DNA of 64,000 nucleotides from Lentisphaera araneosa HTCC2155 (GTDB lineage Bacteria; Verrucomicrobiota; Lentisphaeria; Lentisphaerales; Lentisphaeraceae), in assembly GCF_000170755.1 (NCBI RefSeq), contig NZ_ABCK01000013.1, positions 1 to 64,000 on the forward strand, written 5' to 3'. The notes under the pieces are model-generated. The model saw only the letters and a program-made list of their open reading frames with translations. It was not told where the DNA came from and made no database searches. Both the position numbers and the translations under genes were made by a program. Positions 54,369 to 61,856 of the stretch are shown one piece after another; the stretch's first letter is position 1, and every line of letters begins with the position of its first letter.

Positions 54369-54449
54369 ATATAACGTCTGAACTGAGTAGTACTTTCTAT
54401 TTGAATTTTGACTCCAAACGAAAGTATCTACTCCAGTGATTTGTTAGAT
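54369..54449 (-). other. attC 53, type 2
   Basis: ATATAAC ... GTTAGAT. Belongs to cassette A7. Confidence 0.87.
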
Positions 54450-54707
54450 TTTGTGTTTTTTTTTAATTGCTGATAATTAGATTTATTTTGATTCAAATTC
54501 TGATTCGATTAATTGCTGATTCCGCATTTACTCGGAATCATATTTGATGCACTGTTTGCGTTTATTTCTGGTAAATTGCTGACTTCGCATTTACACAGAT
54601 TAAGACTGTGTGTTATAGATTGTGTTTAAAAACATGACTCTGAGCTTAGTGATACTTGCGTTGTAGATGACGTATTTAGACAAAATATATTTTTAATTTT
54701 ATTACAA
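54450..54707 (-). repeat. ORF-poor cassette body, family A copy 7 (diverged, longer)
   Basis: 258 bp. It keeps two TTGCTGAnnYCGCAT motifs and the GATTCC/GGAATC repeat, but the 42-codon frame is stopped after 20 codons. Confidence 0.78.
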
Positions 54708-54802
54708 TCTAACGACCTAGATCACCTGTACTCTGATGGCATGAAAAATGCTCCGCATTTTGAGTGCCAGAGGAAAGTATCAGGTGGATCTAATGGTTAG
54801 TC
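54708..54802 (-). other. attC 54, type 6
   Basis: ATCTAAC ... GTTAGTC with ATGCTCCGCAT hairpin and AGATCACCTG / CAGGTGGATCT arms. Confidence 0.82.
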
Positions 54803-55071
54803 TTTTGTTTTTTTCTAATTTTTGATTCAATTAATTGCTGAGTTTGCATATACTCGGAATAATTATTGAGGAATGAATTGCGTTTAATTCTGGTGAAATG
54901 CTAATTCCGCATTTACTCAGATTAAAACTGTGGTTCATAGATTCGTTTATTCACTTTGATGAGGTTGATTTATATTTCGTAGTTTCTTGAATTGATTGGG
55001 TAATTATTGAGACTTTGGAGGTTTGTATTTTTGGTGCGTTTTACCACGAAATATTTTTTCTTTTTATTCTA
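54803..55071 (-). repeat. ORF-less cassette body, family A-related
   Basis: 269 bp with degenerate TTGCTGAGTTTGCAT and TGCTAATTCCGCAT motifs in family A order; otherwise unrelated sequence. Confidence 0.65.
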
Positions 55072-55138
55072 GACTAACGTTCGAGTTGAGCTGTGTTCGA
55101 GCCTAAGCGAGAACCTCAGTTCCAACGATTTGTTGTAC
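55072..55138 (-). other. attC 55 (proximal to intI), type 8
   Basis: GACTAAC ... GTTGTAC, GAGCCTAAGCGAGAACC hairpin. The attC nearest to intI that I can find. Confidence 0.82.
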
Positions 55139-55394
55139 TTTATTTCAATTATTGATGATCCCATATTTCCTTTCCCTATGGTGCTAAACTAACTGTTTTT
55201 GTTTTGTTGAACAAGTTAATATGGGTGTAGTTGATGCTGTGATCAGGTGCTTTTTACTGTCTAGGCGGGCTTCGAAACTATGTGGCTCTAAATTTTCATC
55301 TATTAGAGGCTTCATTACCTTATAAAGAGCTCTTTTTATCGACTTCGGCATCAAGTACTTCTTGTCAGGGATTGTTGACTCTCTGATTCGTTTC

Positions 55395-56564
55395 TTATGC
55401 ATGTAACCTTCTCCCCTGATAGTGAAAGAGTATTGGAGGAGGTCTCTCATTCTGGATATCCTGGCCGCGTTTAAAATCACTGTAGCCACAGCAATCACAG
55501 ACTTTGGGTTGCCAAGCATCTTCTTTGAATCGTTCGCTACCGGTGAATTCTTTGAGTAGTTCAGCAAAGAGTATCTTACAGTATTCCTTACTTGTGGTTC
55601 GTTGAGCTCCTGCAAAAAGGCCATAAAACCTTGATCTTCGAAATCCTTTGGGTAGTACATGCTGCATAAATCTTCTGATGAATTCCTGAGGTTTCATTCT
55701 GATATCTTTATGTCGAGGAATTCCTTTCTCGTCCAAATCTTTATAATCTTTGATATCAAAACTTATGAATGAATTTTCAACTGCTGTAATTCTACCATTA
55801 GCGATGGCACTTCGATAAACATAACGACTCAAGTATTCGACAACAACTTCAGCACCTGAAAAGGGTTTTTGAATATTCACGACCCAGGGTTTCTCTTCGA
55901 TGATTTTATATATTTCAGGGAAGCCTTGCGCATTCACTAACTTCTTATGTTTGTTGAGATTTTTGAGTTTTCGGAGAAACCTTTTTTTGAATTCTTCTGA
56001 GGCTTCAAAAACGTCAAATAAGTAGTCGTTTCTTCCAGCTTTCCATGTCCCATCTTTTTTCATTCCCCCACTTGTGACCAGAATATGTACATGAGGGTGG
56101 AGACATAAATCTTGACCCCAAGTATGAAGTGTGGCGATAATTGCGGGAGTCGCATCATGATATTTTTGACTCAGATAAAGCAGTGTGTCTGCGGCAGTTC
56201 TGAAGAGTAAGTTATAAATCTCTCTTTGGTTAAATCTTGCTATCGGGTTCAGATCATGAGGCAGGGTGAAAATACTATGGAAATAAGATACGGGTAATAA
56301 TTCATCTAATCGGTCTTTTAACCATCTTCTTCGGCGTATACCCTGACACATTGGACAGTTGGTGTTTCCGCATGAATTATAGACTGGCCGTTCATTTCCG
56401 CATTTACAGCATATTTCCTTATGTCCTCCAAGGTAGGCAGTTCGGCACATAGCTATATCTTGTAATGTTTTTCGTTGCTCTTTTTGCAATCCGTGTGTGG
56501 CTTCGTAAGCTTGACCAAATCGTCGAAAAACCTCTCCTACACTATGCTCTGTCCTTTGTTTCAT
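55395..56564 (-). CDS. IS91-family rolling-circle transposase (second type)
   Basis: 389 residues. Zinc ribbon CCKCGNERPVYNSCGNTNCPMCQG, HUH motif LCLHPHVHILVTSGG, tyrosine motif VEYLSRYVYRS. It lies in array orientation between attC 55 and intI, so it is either an insertion beside attI or the first cassette. It differs from the 38456 transposase and has no recombinase gene attached. A TACCT...AGGTA inverted repeat sits just upstream (about 56571-56586) and could be an operator. Confidence 0.92.
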   Translation of the reverse strand: MKQRTEHSVGEVFRRFGQAYEATHGLQKEQRKTLQDIAMCRTAYLGGHKEICCKCGNERPVYNSCGNTNCPMCQGIRRRRWLKDRLDELLPVSYFHSIFTLPHDLNPIARFNQREIYNLLFRTAADTLLYLSQKYHDATPAIIATLHTWGQDLCLHPHVHILVTSGGMKKDGTWKAGRNDYLFDVFEASEEFKKRFLRKLKNLNKHKKLVNAQGFPEIYKIIEEKPWVVNIQKPFSGAEVVVEYLSRYVYRSAIANGRITAVENSFISFDIKDYKDLDEKGIPRHKDIRMKPQEFIRRFMQHVLPKGFRRSRFYGLFAGAQRTTSKEYCKILFAELLKEFTGSERFKEDAWQPKVCDCCGYSDFKRGQDIQNERPPPILFHYQGRRLHA

Positions 56565-56795
56565 ACCTTTTACCTACCTTATTTAGGTAAATAATACATG
56601 TGAGCTTAGCTTACAATTCTTAGTATGTTTTTTTAATTGTTTTTTAGTACAACATGGTTTTATGAGCCTGTCGTTTTTTTCTGAAGGCTCGTGTTTTTGT
56701 GAAGTTTCATTGTTGTTAAATGTAGGGGTGGTTTAACTATTATAAACTTAAAACCTACTTTTTTATTTGTTGTGAGTATTTGTTATTGCTGTTAA

Positions 56796-56819
56796 TAATG
56801 TCGTAAATCAGGGGTTATG
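56796..56819 (+). repeat. Direct repeat upstream of intI, copy 1
   Basis: TAATGTCGTAAATCAGGGG plus TTATG. Repeated exactly 100 bp away, with further weaker similarity (GAATAA...CGGTA/CCGTT, ATTATTTA, GATCAA/GTCAA) over about 70 bp. It could be integrase accessory sites of attI or the left end of the IS91-type element. Confidence 0.8.
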
Positions 56820-56895
56820 TGACAGGTGAATAACTCGGTAGTTTTATTATTTAGAGTCAATATTTCAAGTTTTATTACTTTTTTGTAATGTCATA

Positions 56896-56919
56896 TAATG
56901 TCGTAAATCAGGGGTTATG
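56896..56919 (+). repeat. Direct repeat upstream of intI, copy 2
   Basis: Same 24 bp as 56796-56819, ending 124 bp before the intI start. Confidence 0.8.
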
Positions 56920-57043
56920 CATGTCATGAATAATACCGTTATTCGGGTATTATTTAATAATTAGGATCAAATTAAAGCTAGTAAATACTTGTGCTTATTG
57001 AGTTTTAGTTATTTAGTTCTTTAACGGAAAGCAAGAGGAATGA

Positions 57044-58321
57044 ATGATGTCTAATATGCAAGTTTTCAAGGTGTTTTTACTTAATCAAAAAGGTGTCTAT
57101 GAAAAGAACGTGGAGTATTATCTCAAGCGAGTCGTTCAGTATGGTATGTTCTGTAGAAGAAATGGTAGTGAACCTTATGATAAGGTGAGCCTAGATGCTT
57201 ATTTACGGAGTTTGTTTGGGCGTGCTGAAGAGTGGCAAATTCAACAAGCGGAAGAAGCGGTGAAGTTTTATTGGTATTGGCGCTCGGAAGGAAAATCTGA
57301 ATTAAATGTTTGGCAAAGTGATGAAGAAATTCGTGTAGAGAAGCTTTCAGTAGCTTTTGATGTAGAAAAAGTAGAGTATTTAAAAAAGTTTGAGGGAGCT
57401 TTGCGACTCCAGCAAAAATCTTTAAGAACGATAAGATCATATGTTTCTTGGGCGGAACGTTACTTGGCACATAGTGATAATAAATGTCAAGAAACAGAAA
57501 AAGTACGAGATTTCCTATCTTATTTAGCGCTGAGACATAATGTTGCGGCATCGACTCAGAATCAGGCCTTATGTGCTTTGGTGTCATTATTTAAATGTGT
57601 TTTCCAAAAGGACTTAGGGGATATTAGTGGAAGTTTACGCTCAAAAAAGAGTGAGCGCTTACCCGTCGTATTAGATGTTGAAGAAGTGAGGTCTTTGATT
57701 GATGTGACTCTCGGGCAGGAAAAATTAATGATGAAATTGATTTATGGAGGCGGATTAAGAAAAAATGAATGTCTGCGTTTAAGGATAAAAGATTTGGACT
57801 TCAAAAGGGGAGCACTGAACATACGAGCAGGTAAGGGGGATAAAGATCGACAAACTTTGTTAAGCCCAAAGTTAGAGGGTGAAGTTAACGCTCATATATG
57901 TGAAATAAAAAAACTTTATGATAAAGATCGAACTGAAGGGGTTGAAGGGGTTTACTTACCGAATGCCCTAGTGAGAAAATATCCATCAGCGAGTAAGGAC
58001 TGGAACTGGTTTTGGTTGTTCCCGTCACCAGCATTGAGTATCGACCCCATGTGTAAAGTAAAAACTATTAGAAGACATCATTTATCTGGAACGGGATTGA
58101 GTCGTGTATTAAAAGAAAAATGTAAAGAAGTTGGAATTAAGAAACGGTGTACGGTGCATACTTTGAGGCATAGTTTTGCGACGCATTTGTTGGAGCGGGG
58201 AACTGACTTGCGGACGATCCAGGAATTGTTGGGGCATGAAGATATAAGTACGACGCAGATTTATACCCATGTGCTGAGTTTGAACCAATCGGGGACACGC
58301 AGCCCTTTGGATGATTTGTAG
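57044..58321 (+). CDS. intI: Integron integrase IntI with N-terminal extension
   Basis: 425 residues. Catalytic residues of tyrosine recombinases: R239 (YGGGLRKNE), H372 and R375 (HTLRHSF), H398 (LGHEDIS), Y407 (QIYTHV). The IntI-only insert is present at about 300-348 ([26 protein letters not shown]), which separates it from XerC/D. It recombines attI with attC and attC with attC. About 90 extra residues at the N-terminus (usual IntI about 320-340) look like an additional helical SAM-like domain. Transcribed away from the array. AAGAGGA precedes tandem ATG codons. Confidence 0.96.
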   Translation: MMSNMQVFKVFLLNQKGVYEKNVEYYLKRVVQYGMFCRRNGSEPYDKVSLDAYLRSLFGRAEEWQIQQAEEAVKFYWYWRSEGKSELNVWQSDEEIRVEKLSVAFDVEKVEYLKKFEGALRLQQKSLRTIRSYVSWAERYLAHSDNKCQETEKVRDFLSYLALRHNVAASTQNQALCALVSLFKCVFQKDLGDISGSLRSKKSERLPVVLDVEEVRSLIDVTLGQEKLMMKLIYGGGLRKNECLRLRIKDLDFKRGALNIRAGKGDKDRQTLLSPKLEGEVNAHICEIKKLYDKDRTEGVEGVYLPNALVRKYPSASKDWNWFWLFPSPALSIDPMCKVKTIRRHHLSGTGLSRVLKEKCKEVGIKKRCTVHTLRHSFATHLLERGTDLRTIQELLGHEDISTTQIYTHVLSLNQSGTRSPLDDL

Positions 58322-58798
58322 TTGAGGAATTAGGAATCAGGAATTAAAAATTAAAAATTAAAAGACAGGCAGGCTCCGCATCAAAAGTGGCCAAAGCACT
58401 TTTGTGTAAAAGGGGGATACTGTAATGTGTGAGTGACTCCTACCTCCAAGTAAATATCAATTACCTAATAGAATGTGACTTTGCGAACTTCGCAAAAGCA
58501 ATGGAGTGCTGAGGACTAAGAAAAGATACAAGTTTCAAAGTGTTTAGTGCAAGGACTGCAGGATGGTATTCGTTTGCTGCTGTGTTATTTCGATTAGGGA
58601 TATCTTTCGCTTGACAGCGGGTTGCGGCTGCCACCGCGGGCGGAAAAGGGTGAGGAAGTTTTTTCTAGAGTTGATGCCGAGCAGGGGCTCAGCGGTACGC
58701 TTGTGACGATAGGAGAATAGAAGGGAGATTATAATAAACATTTAGGTCCACGTGAACTACTGGCTCAAAAGATTGCTTTTGATCGCTATTTTAAAGCT
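58322..58798. other. Intergenic region after intI
   Basis: Short tandem AATTAAAA motifs just after intI (about 58344-58362). The end near 58725-58800 looks like a decayed reading frame on the + strand, but I recognise no family. No attC. Confidence 0.4.
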
Positions 58799-59476
58799 TT
58801 AAAACAAGTCGACTTGAAAGCCCATGGGGTTTTGACTGGGTTCCATGAGGGACGGGAAGTTATTGTCGGGCTTGCCAACTTCGGGGGTGACTTGGTGATA
58901 ATCGAGTTTGTGAACTGATCGGCCAATATAATCCTCTCGTTCAATGGAGCCTCGCAGCCAAGAGTCGGCATTATCCAATGAATAGATTAGTGGCATGCGA
59001 TGATGAATGAATTCAATACGTCGATCGGCAGGGCGGGTAATGATGGCAAAGGTTTCGATCTCTGAGCCATTGGCAAGGAGTATGGTGTTCCAAATTCCGG
59101 CCATAAGTAATAATTGATCGGGCTGATATAAATAAAAGGGAACCTTGTTTTTATCCTGAGTTAACCATTCGTAATAGCCACTCGCAGGAATGAGGCAGGG
59201 CTGACGTTTTAGGTAGGATTTAAAAGCGGCTTTTTCGTGTAGGGTTTCCACACGAGCATTGATGTAGCCGGGGATCTCTTGAGATTCCCAAGGAGGGATG
59301 AGTCCCCAACGTTTTGCGTTCAGTTGCCAATTATAATCATCACTAGTCATAACTGGAAGCCAGCTACCTGGACAGGCATTATAAACTGGCCCTGCAGGAT
59401 TTGGTCTCTCCCACATGGCTTGGAGTTCTTCTTCCAGCTGAGCAGCAGAAGCAGCTACGGCAAAACGACCACACAT
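58799..59476 (-). CDS. SRAP (SOS response-associated peptidase) protein, YedK/HMCES type
   Basis: 225 residues. MCGRFA exposes the catalytic Cys2 after Met removal. INARVETL, LIPASGYYEW (catalytic Glu) and EFIHHRMPLI (His) are the family's other signature blocks. SRAP proteins crosslink to abasic sites in single-stranded DNA and protect them. It is convergent with intI. Because integron recombination passes through folded single-stranded attC, this neighbour is interesting, but it may be chance. Confidence 0.94.
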   Translation of the reverse strand: MCGRFAVAASAAQLEEELQAMWERPNPAGPVYNACPGSWLPVMTSDDYNWQLNAKRWGLIPPWESQEIPGYINARVETLHEKAAFKSYLKRQPCLIPASGYYEWLTQDKNKVPFYLYQPDQLLLMAGIWNTILLANGSEIETFAIITRPADRRIEFIHHRMPLIYSLDNADSWLRGSIEREDYIGRSVHKLDYHQVTPEVGKPDNNFPSLMEPSQNPMGFQVDLF

Positions 59477-59776
59477 GATGTGTTCCTAGGTTTTTGCCTA
59501 AGCTTACTTTTATTGATGAATAAAAGCAAATAGGAATTATTACTTAACTAAAGTCCGGCAGGCTGCTAGCTTTATCCTGAGGACAAGTCGATAATATCTT
59601 CAATTGAATCATGATTAAACTCGTCAGTTTTTGGAAAAAATTGTAAGTTTCGTGGGGTGTCACTGCTATGGGTGTATGACGAGTTGAGTAATATATTTGC
59701 TCGAAGATTTCATTGTGACCTTAGGGATGAATTATGTGAGAAGTTATTCATTAAATAATTAGAGATTTGAGGGCAC
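59477..59776. other. Intergenic region, nothing recognised
   Basis: About 300 bp between two - strand genes. It should hold the SRAP promoter. No repeat, RNA or LexA-like palindrome that I can support. Confidence 0.4.
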
Positions 59777-60505
59777 TTAATTATAATTTGCAGTATTTTT
59801 TCCTTGTATACGATGAACTTCGAAACCCTCTACATGACCATCAGTAATTAATACATTGGCTTTTTTATCACCTAAATGTCGAAAACGAGGGCCAGTGAAT
59901 TGATCTATATCTATGAAAGGAGGATGATAATCTTCGGGGCCAACTGCAGCCGTATCGGGATCAAGATTACCCCACATACCTACCCAGGCCCAACCAGGAG
60001 AATCAAGAAAGGGATATGAAGTACCATAATTGTTCCAGTTTTTAGCATCTATCAGCATGAAAGCATCAGATGGGAATCTGAGTTCATTGTACCGAAGTAA
60101 GTCGCCGTATGAACGATTGCCATCACCATCTACTGAGCCAGTATCAACTTGGTGTTTCATAATAGGTTTATTCGAGCTGTAACTGCGTTCGAGGCCATTA
60201 AATTCGCTAAAAGTTGGACAATGATTCATTCCAGCTGAAGCCGTGTCTGAGTAATCTCTTTTAAACATAGCATCCCATGAAGTCCAAGTATTGTCATATG
60301 ATGGGGGGATACCACCATTATTATCATCTGCAAAAATATGCGATAGTACGCCCCATTGTTTTAAGTTGTTTTTACAAGTAGCATCTCGTGCAGATTCACG
60401 AGCTCTTGCAAGCGTGGGAAGGAGGAGGGAAGCAAGAATTCCAATAATGGCAATAACCACAAGTACTTCGATAAGACTCAAGTTTCTTCTTTTTGGAGTA
60501 ATCAT
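59777..60505 (-). CDS. Pseudopilin-like protein (H-X9-DG)
   Basis: 242 residues: prepilin leader MITPKRRNL then [19 protein letters not shown], and near the C-terminus [20 protein letters not shown] (H-X9-DG). Same family type as 10616. Exported and probably surface-associated; exact role unknown. Confidence 0.9.
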   Translation of the reverse strand: MITPKRRNLSLIEVLVVIAIIGILASLLLPTLARARESARDATCKNNLKQWGVLSHIFADDNNGGIPPSYDNTWTSWDAMFKRDYSDTASAGMNHCPTFSEFNGLERSYSSNKPIMKHQVDTGSVDGDGNRSYGDLLRYNELRFPSDAFMLIDAKNWNNYGTSYPFLDSPGWAWVGMWGNLDPDTAAVGPEDYHPPFIDIDQFTGPRFRHLGDKKANVLITDGHVEGFEVHRIQGKNTANYN

Positions 60506-60685
60506 TATTTCGACCTAGTTTAACTATCAATGTATCTATTATAGTACTAGTATGTTTTAATAGCAAGTCCTGGACTTATTTTTTTTTAAGTATGTATTGA
60601 CCTATAAAAATAATTTTTGAAATTTTGTTAAGCTTGATTGGGATGACTTTGTTTCATTAATCAAACTCAAACCAAAGGATTGATC

Positions 60686-61105
60686 ATGAACAAATATTTT
60701 CTCTTGACTCTAACACTTTTTCTTACTCAACTTCATGCCGCTGATTTCAGCAATAAAGCGGACTGGGCTCTTACCACTGAGGCGTGGAAAGCTTTTGTAA
60801 AAAAGGATCATGCGGAAGTTTTAGCCTATACAAATAAGTGTATTGAATTGTATGCGAAAAAAGCTGATAAGCACCAAGCGGCGATTTTGGCGGGCAATTT
60901 TGAAAATGAGCAGTCACAAGCGGTTAACTTTGTGGCGACCTGCATGCTTATTCAAGCTCAGTCATGTACTCAGCAAGGTGAAAAGGAAAAGGCTAAGGTA
61001 CTCTATAAACAAATTATTGAAAAGTACCCTGCTGCAATTGTCAGTGATAAAAATGGCACTTGGAGTGTTCATAAAGCTGCGAAGAAAAAGCTCGGCGAAC
61101 TCTAA
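60686..61105 (+). CDS. Small secreted helical protein
   Basis: 139 residues: signal peptide (NKYFLLTLTLFLTQLHA) and a TPR-like helical part (CTQQGEKEKAKVLYKQIIEKYPAA). I chose ATG at 60686, 6 nt after AAGGA; an upstream TTG at 60680 is less likely. Similar proteins are often labelled beta-glucanase precursor without evidence. Function unknown. Confidence 0.78.
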   Translation: MNKYFLLTLTLFLTQLHAADFSNKADWALTTEAWKAFVKKDHAEVLAYTNKCIELYAKKADKHQAAILAGNFENEQSQAVNFVATCMLIQAQSCTQQGEKEKAKVLYKQIIEKYPAAIVSDKNGTWSVHKAAKKKLGEL

Positions 61106-61114
61106 GTAATTTTT

Positions 61115-61146
61115 GCACAGCTCTATAATGAGCTGTGCATTTTTTG
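61115..61146 (+). terminator. Rho-independent terminator
   Basis: GCACAGCTC-tataat-GAGCTGTGC perfect 9-bp stem followed by ATTTTTTG. Confidence 0.9.
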
Positions 61147-61248
61147 ATTTTCTTGTAAAGAAAATGGCACTTGTTGGAGGATAAGTCTGGAGTTGAGGGT
61201 GAGAAGGTTTTATACTGAAAGTATGTAAAACACTGTGGAGTTAAAATT

Positions 61249-61854
61249 ATGTCAGAAGATCGCTATGTTACGAGTCAAACCTTATTGATGCGAGCAAAAA
61301 ATCCTGATGATCACCAAGCTTGGAATGATTTTGTAGATTTTTATAAACGTTTTATATACCACATTCTCCATAAAATGAGTATTAATTTTAATGATTTTGA
61401 CGACCTAGTTCAGGTCGTCTTGTTGCGTTTATGGGAGAGTCTAAAAAATTACGAAAAGCAGGACTGTAAATTCCGTTCTTGGTTGAGTCAAGTGACACGT
61501 AATACAGTCTTGAACTACCTCGATAAGCAACAGCGTCAGAATAAACGCCAAGAACAAATGGGCGAGCTTCAAGATATGCAGTTAAAACTTAATTCCTATG
61601 GTGATGGCGAACTGGAACGCATGATTGAAAATGAATGGCGAGCTTATGTAAGCACGATGGCCCTAGAAAATATTAAAAAGCTTTTTTCAGGTGTGGCAGT
61701 AGAGGCTTTTTTGATGAGTCAAAAAGAAGTGCCTGGAGATAAGATTGGGGAAGAACTTGGCATCAAAAAAGAATCAGCCTATGTTCTAATTTCGAGAGTG
61801 AAATCAAAATTTGTTGCCGAGATGAAACGTTTGATTCACGAAATGGAAATTTAA
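61249..61854 (+). CDS. ECF-type RNA polymerase sigma factor
   Basis: 201 residues. Region 2: DFDDLVQVVLLRLWESLKNY, FRSWLSQVTRNTVLNYL; region 4: VPGDKIGEELGIKKESAYVLISRVKSKF. Paralogue of the sigma factor at 7710. Its stop is 2 bp before the TTG start of the kinase gene, so the two are translated together. Confidence 0.92.
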   Translation: MSEDRYVTSQTLLMRAKNPDDHQAWNDFVDFYKRFIYHILHKMSINFNDFDDLVQVVLLRLWESLKNYEKQDCKFRSWLSQVTRNTVLNYLDKQQRQNKRQEQMGELQDMQLKLNSYGDGELERMIENEWRAYVSTMALENIKKLFSGVAVEAFLMSQKEVPGDKIGEELGIKKESAYVLISRVKSKFVAEMKRLIHEMEI

Positions 61855-61856
61855 CT

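Larger units (their letters stand above)
56565..57043. other. intI-array intergenic region, expected place of attI
   Basis: No gene. It holds the TACCT/AGGTA repeat, a candidate attI core GTTAAAC on the - strand (56731-56737, fits GTTRRRY), and the two long direct repeats listed next. Promoters for intI and for the array (Pc) should lie here; none is clear enough to place. Confidence 0.5.

Noticed and set aside
26066-55138. CRISPR array
   Set aside because: Repeats are 64-120 bp with variable loops and gene-sized spacers, and there are no cas genes; attC sites explain them.
55184-55660. 158-codon - strand ORF overlapping the end of the IS91 transposase
   Set aside because: It overlaps the transposase by 266 bp in another frame and shows no recognisable domain; the non-overlapping tail is short.
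57123-57587. 154-codon antisense ORF in intI
   Set aside because: Complement of the integrase N-terminal region; no features of its own.
57044-58321. XerC/XerD or phage integrase instead of IntI
   Set aside because: The insert with [12 protein letters not shown] and WNWFWLFPS is found only in integron integrases.
58544-58971. Small ORFs (58544-58741, 58786-58971) around the SRAP gene
   Set aside because: One is out of frame with the real gene and the other has no RBS or sensible composition.
59460-59560. LexA box between SRAP and upstream gene
   Set aside because: Only weak, unsupported palindromes; the LexA motif of this lineage is unknown to me.
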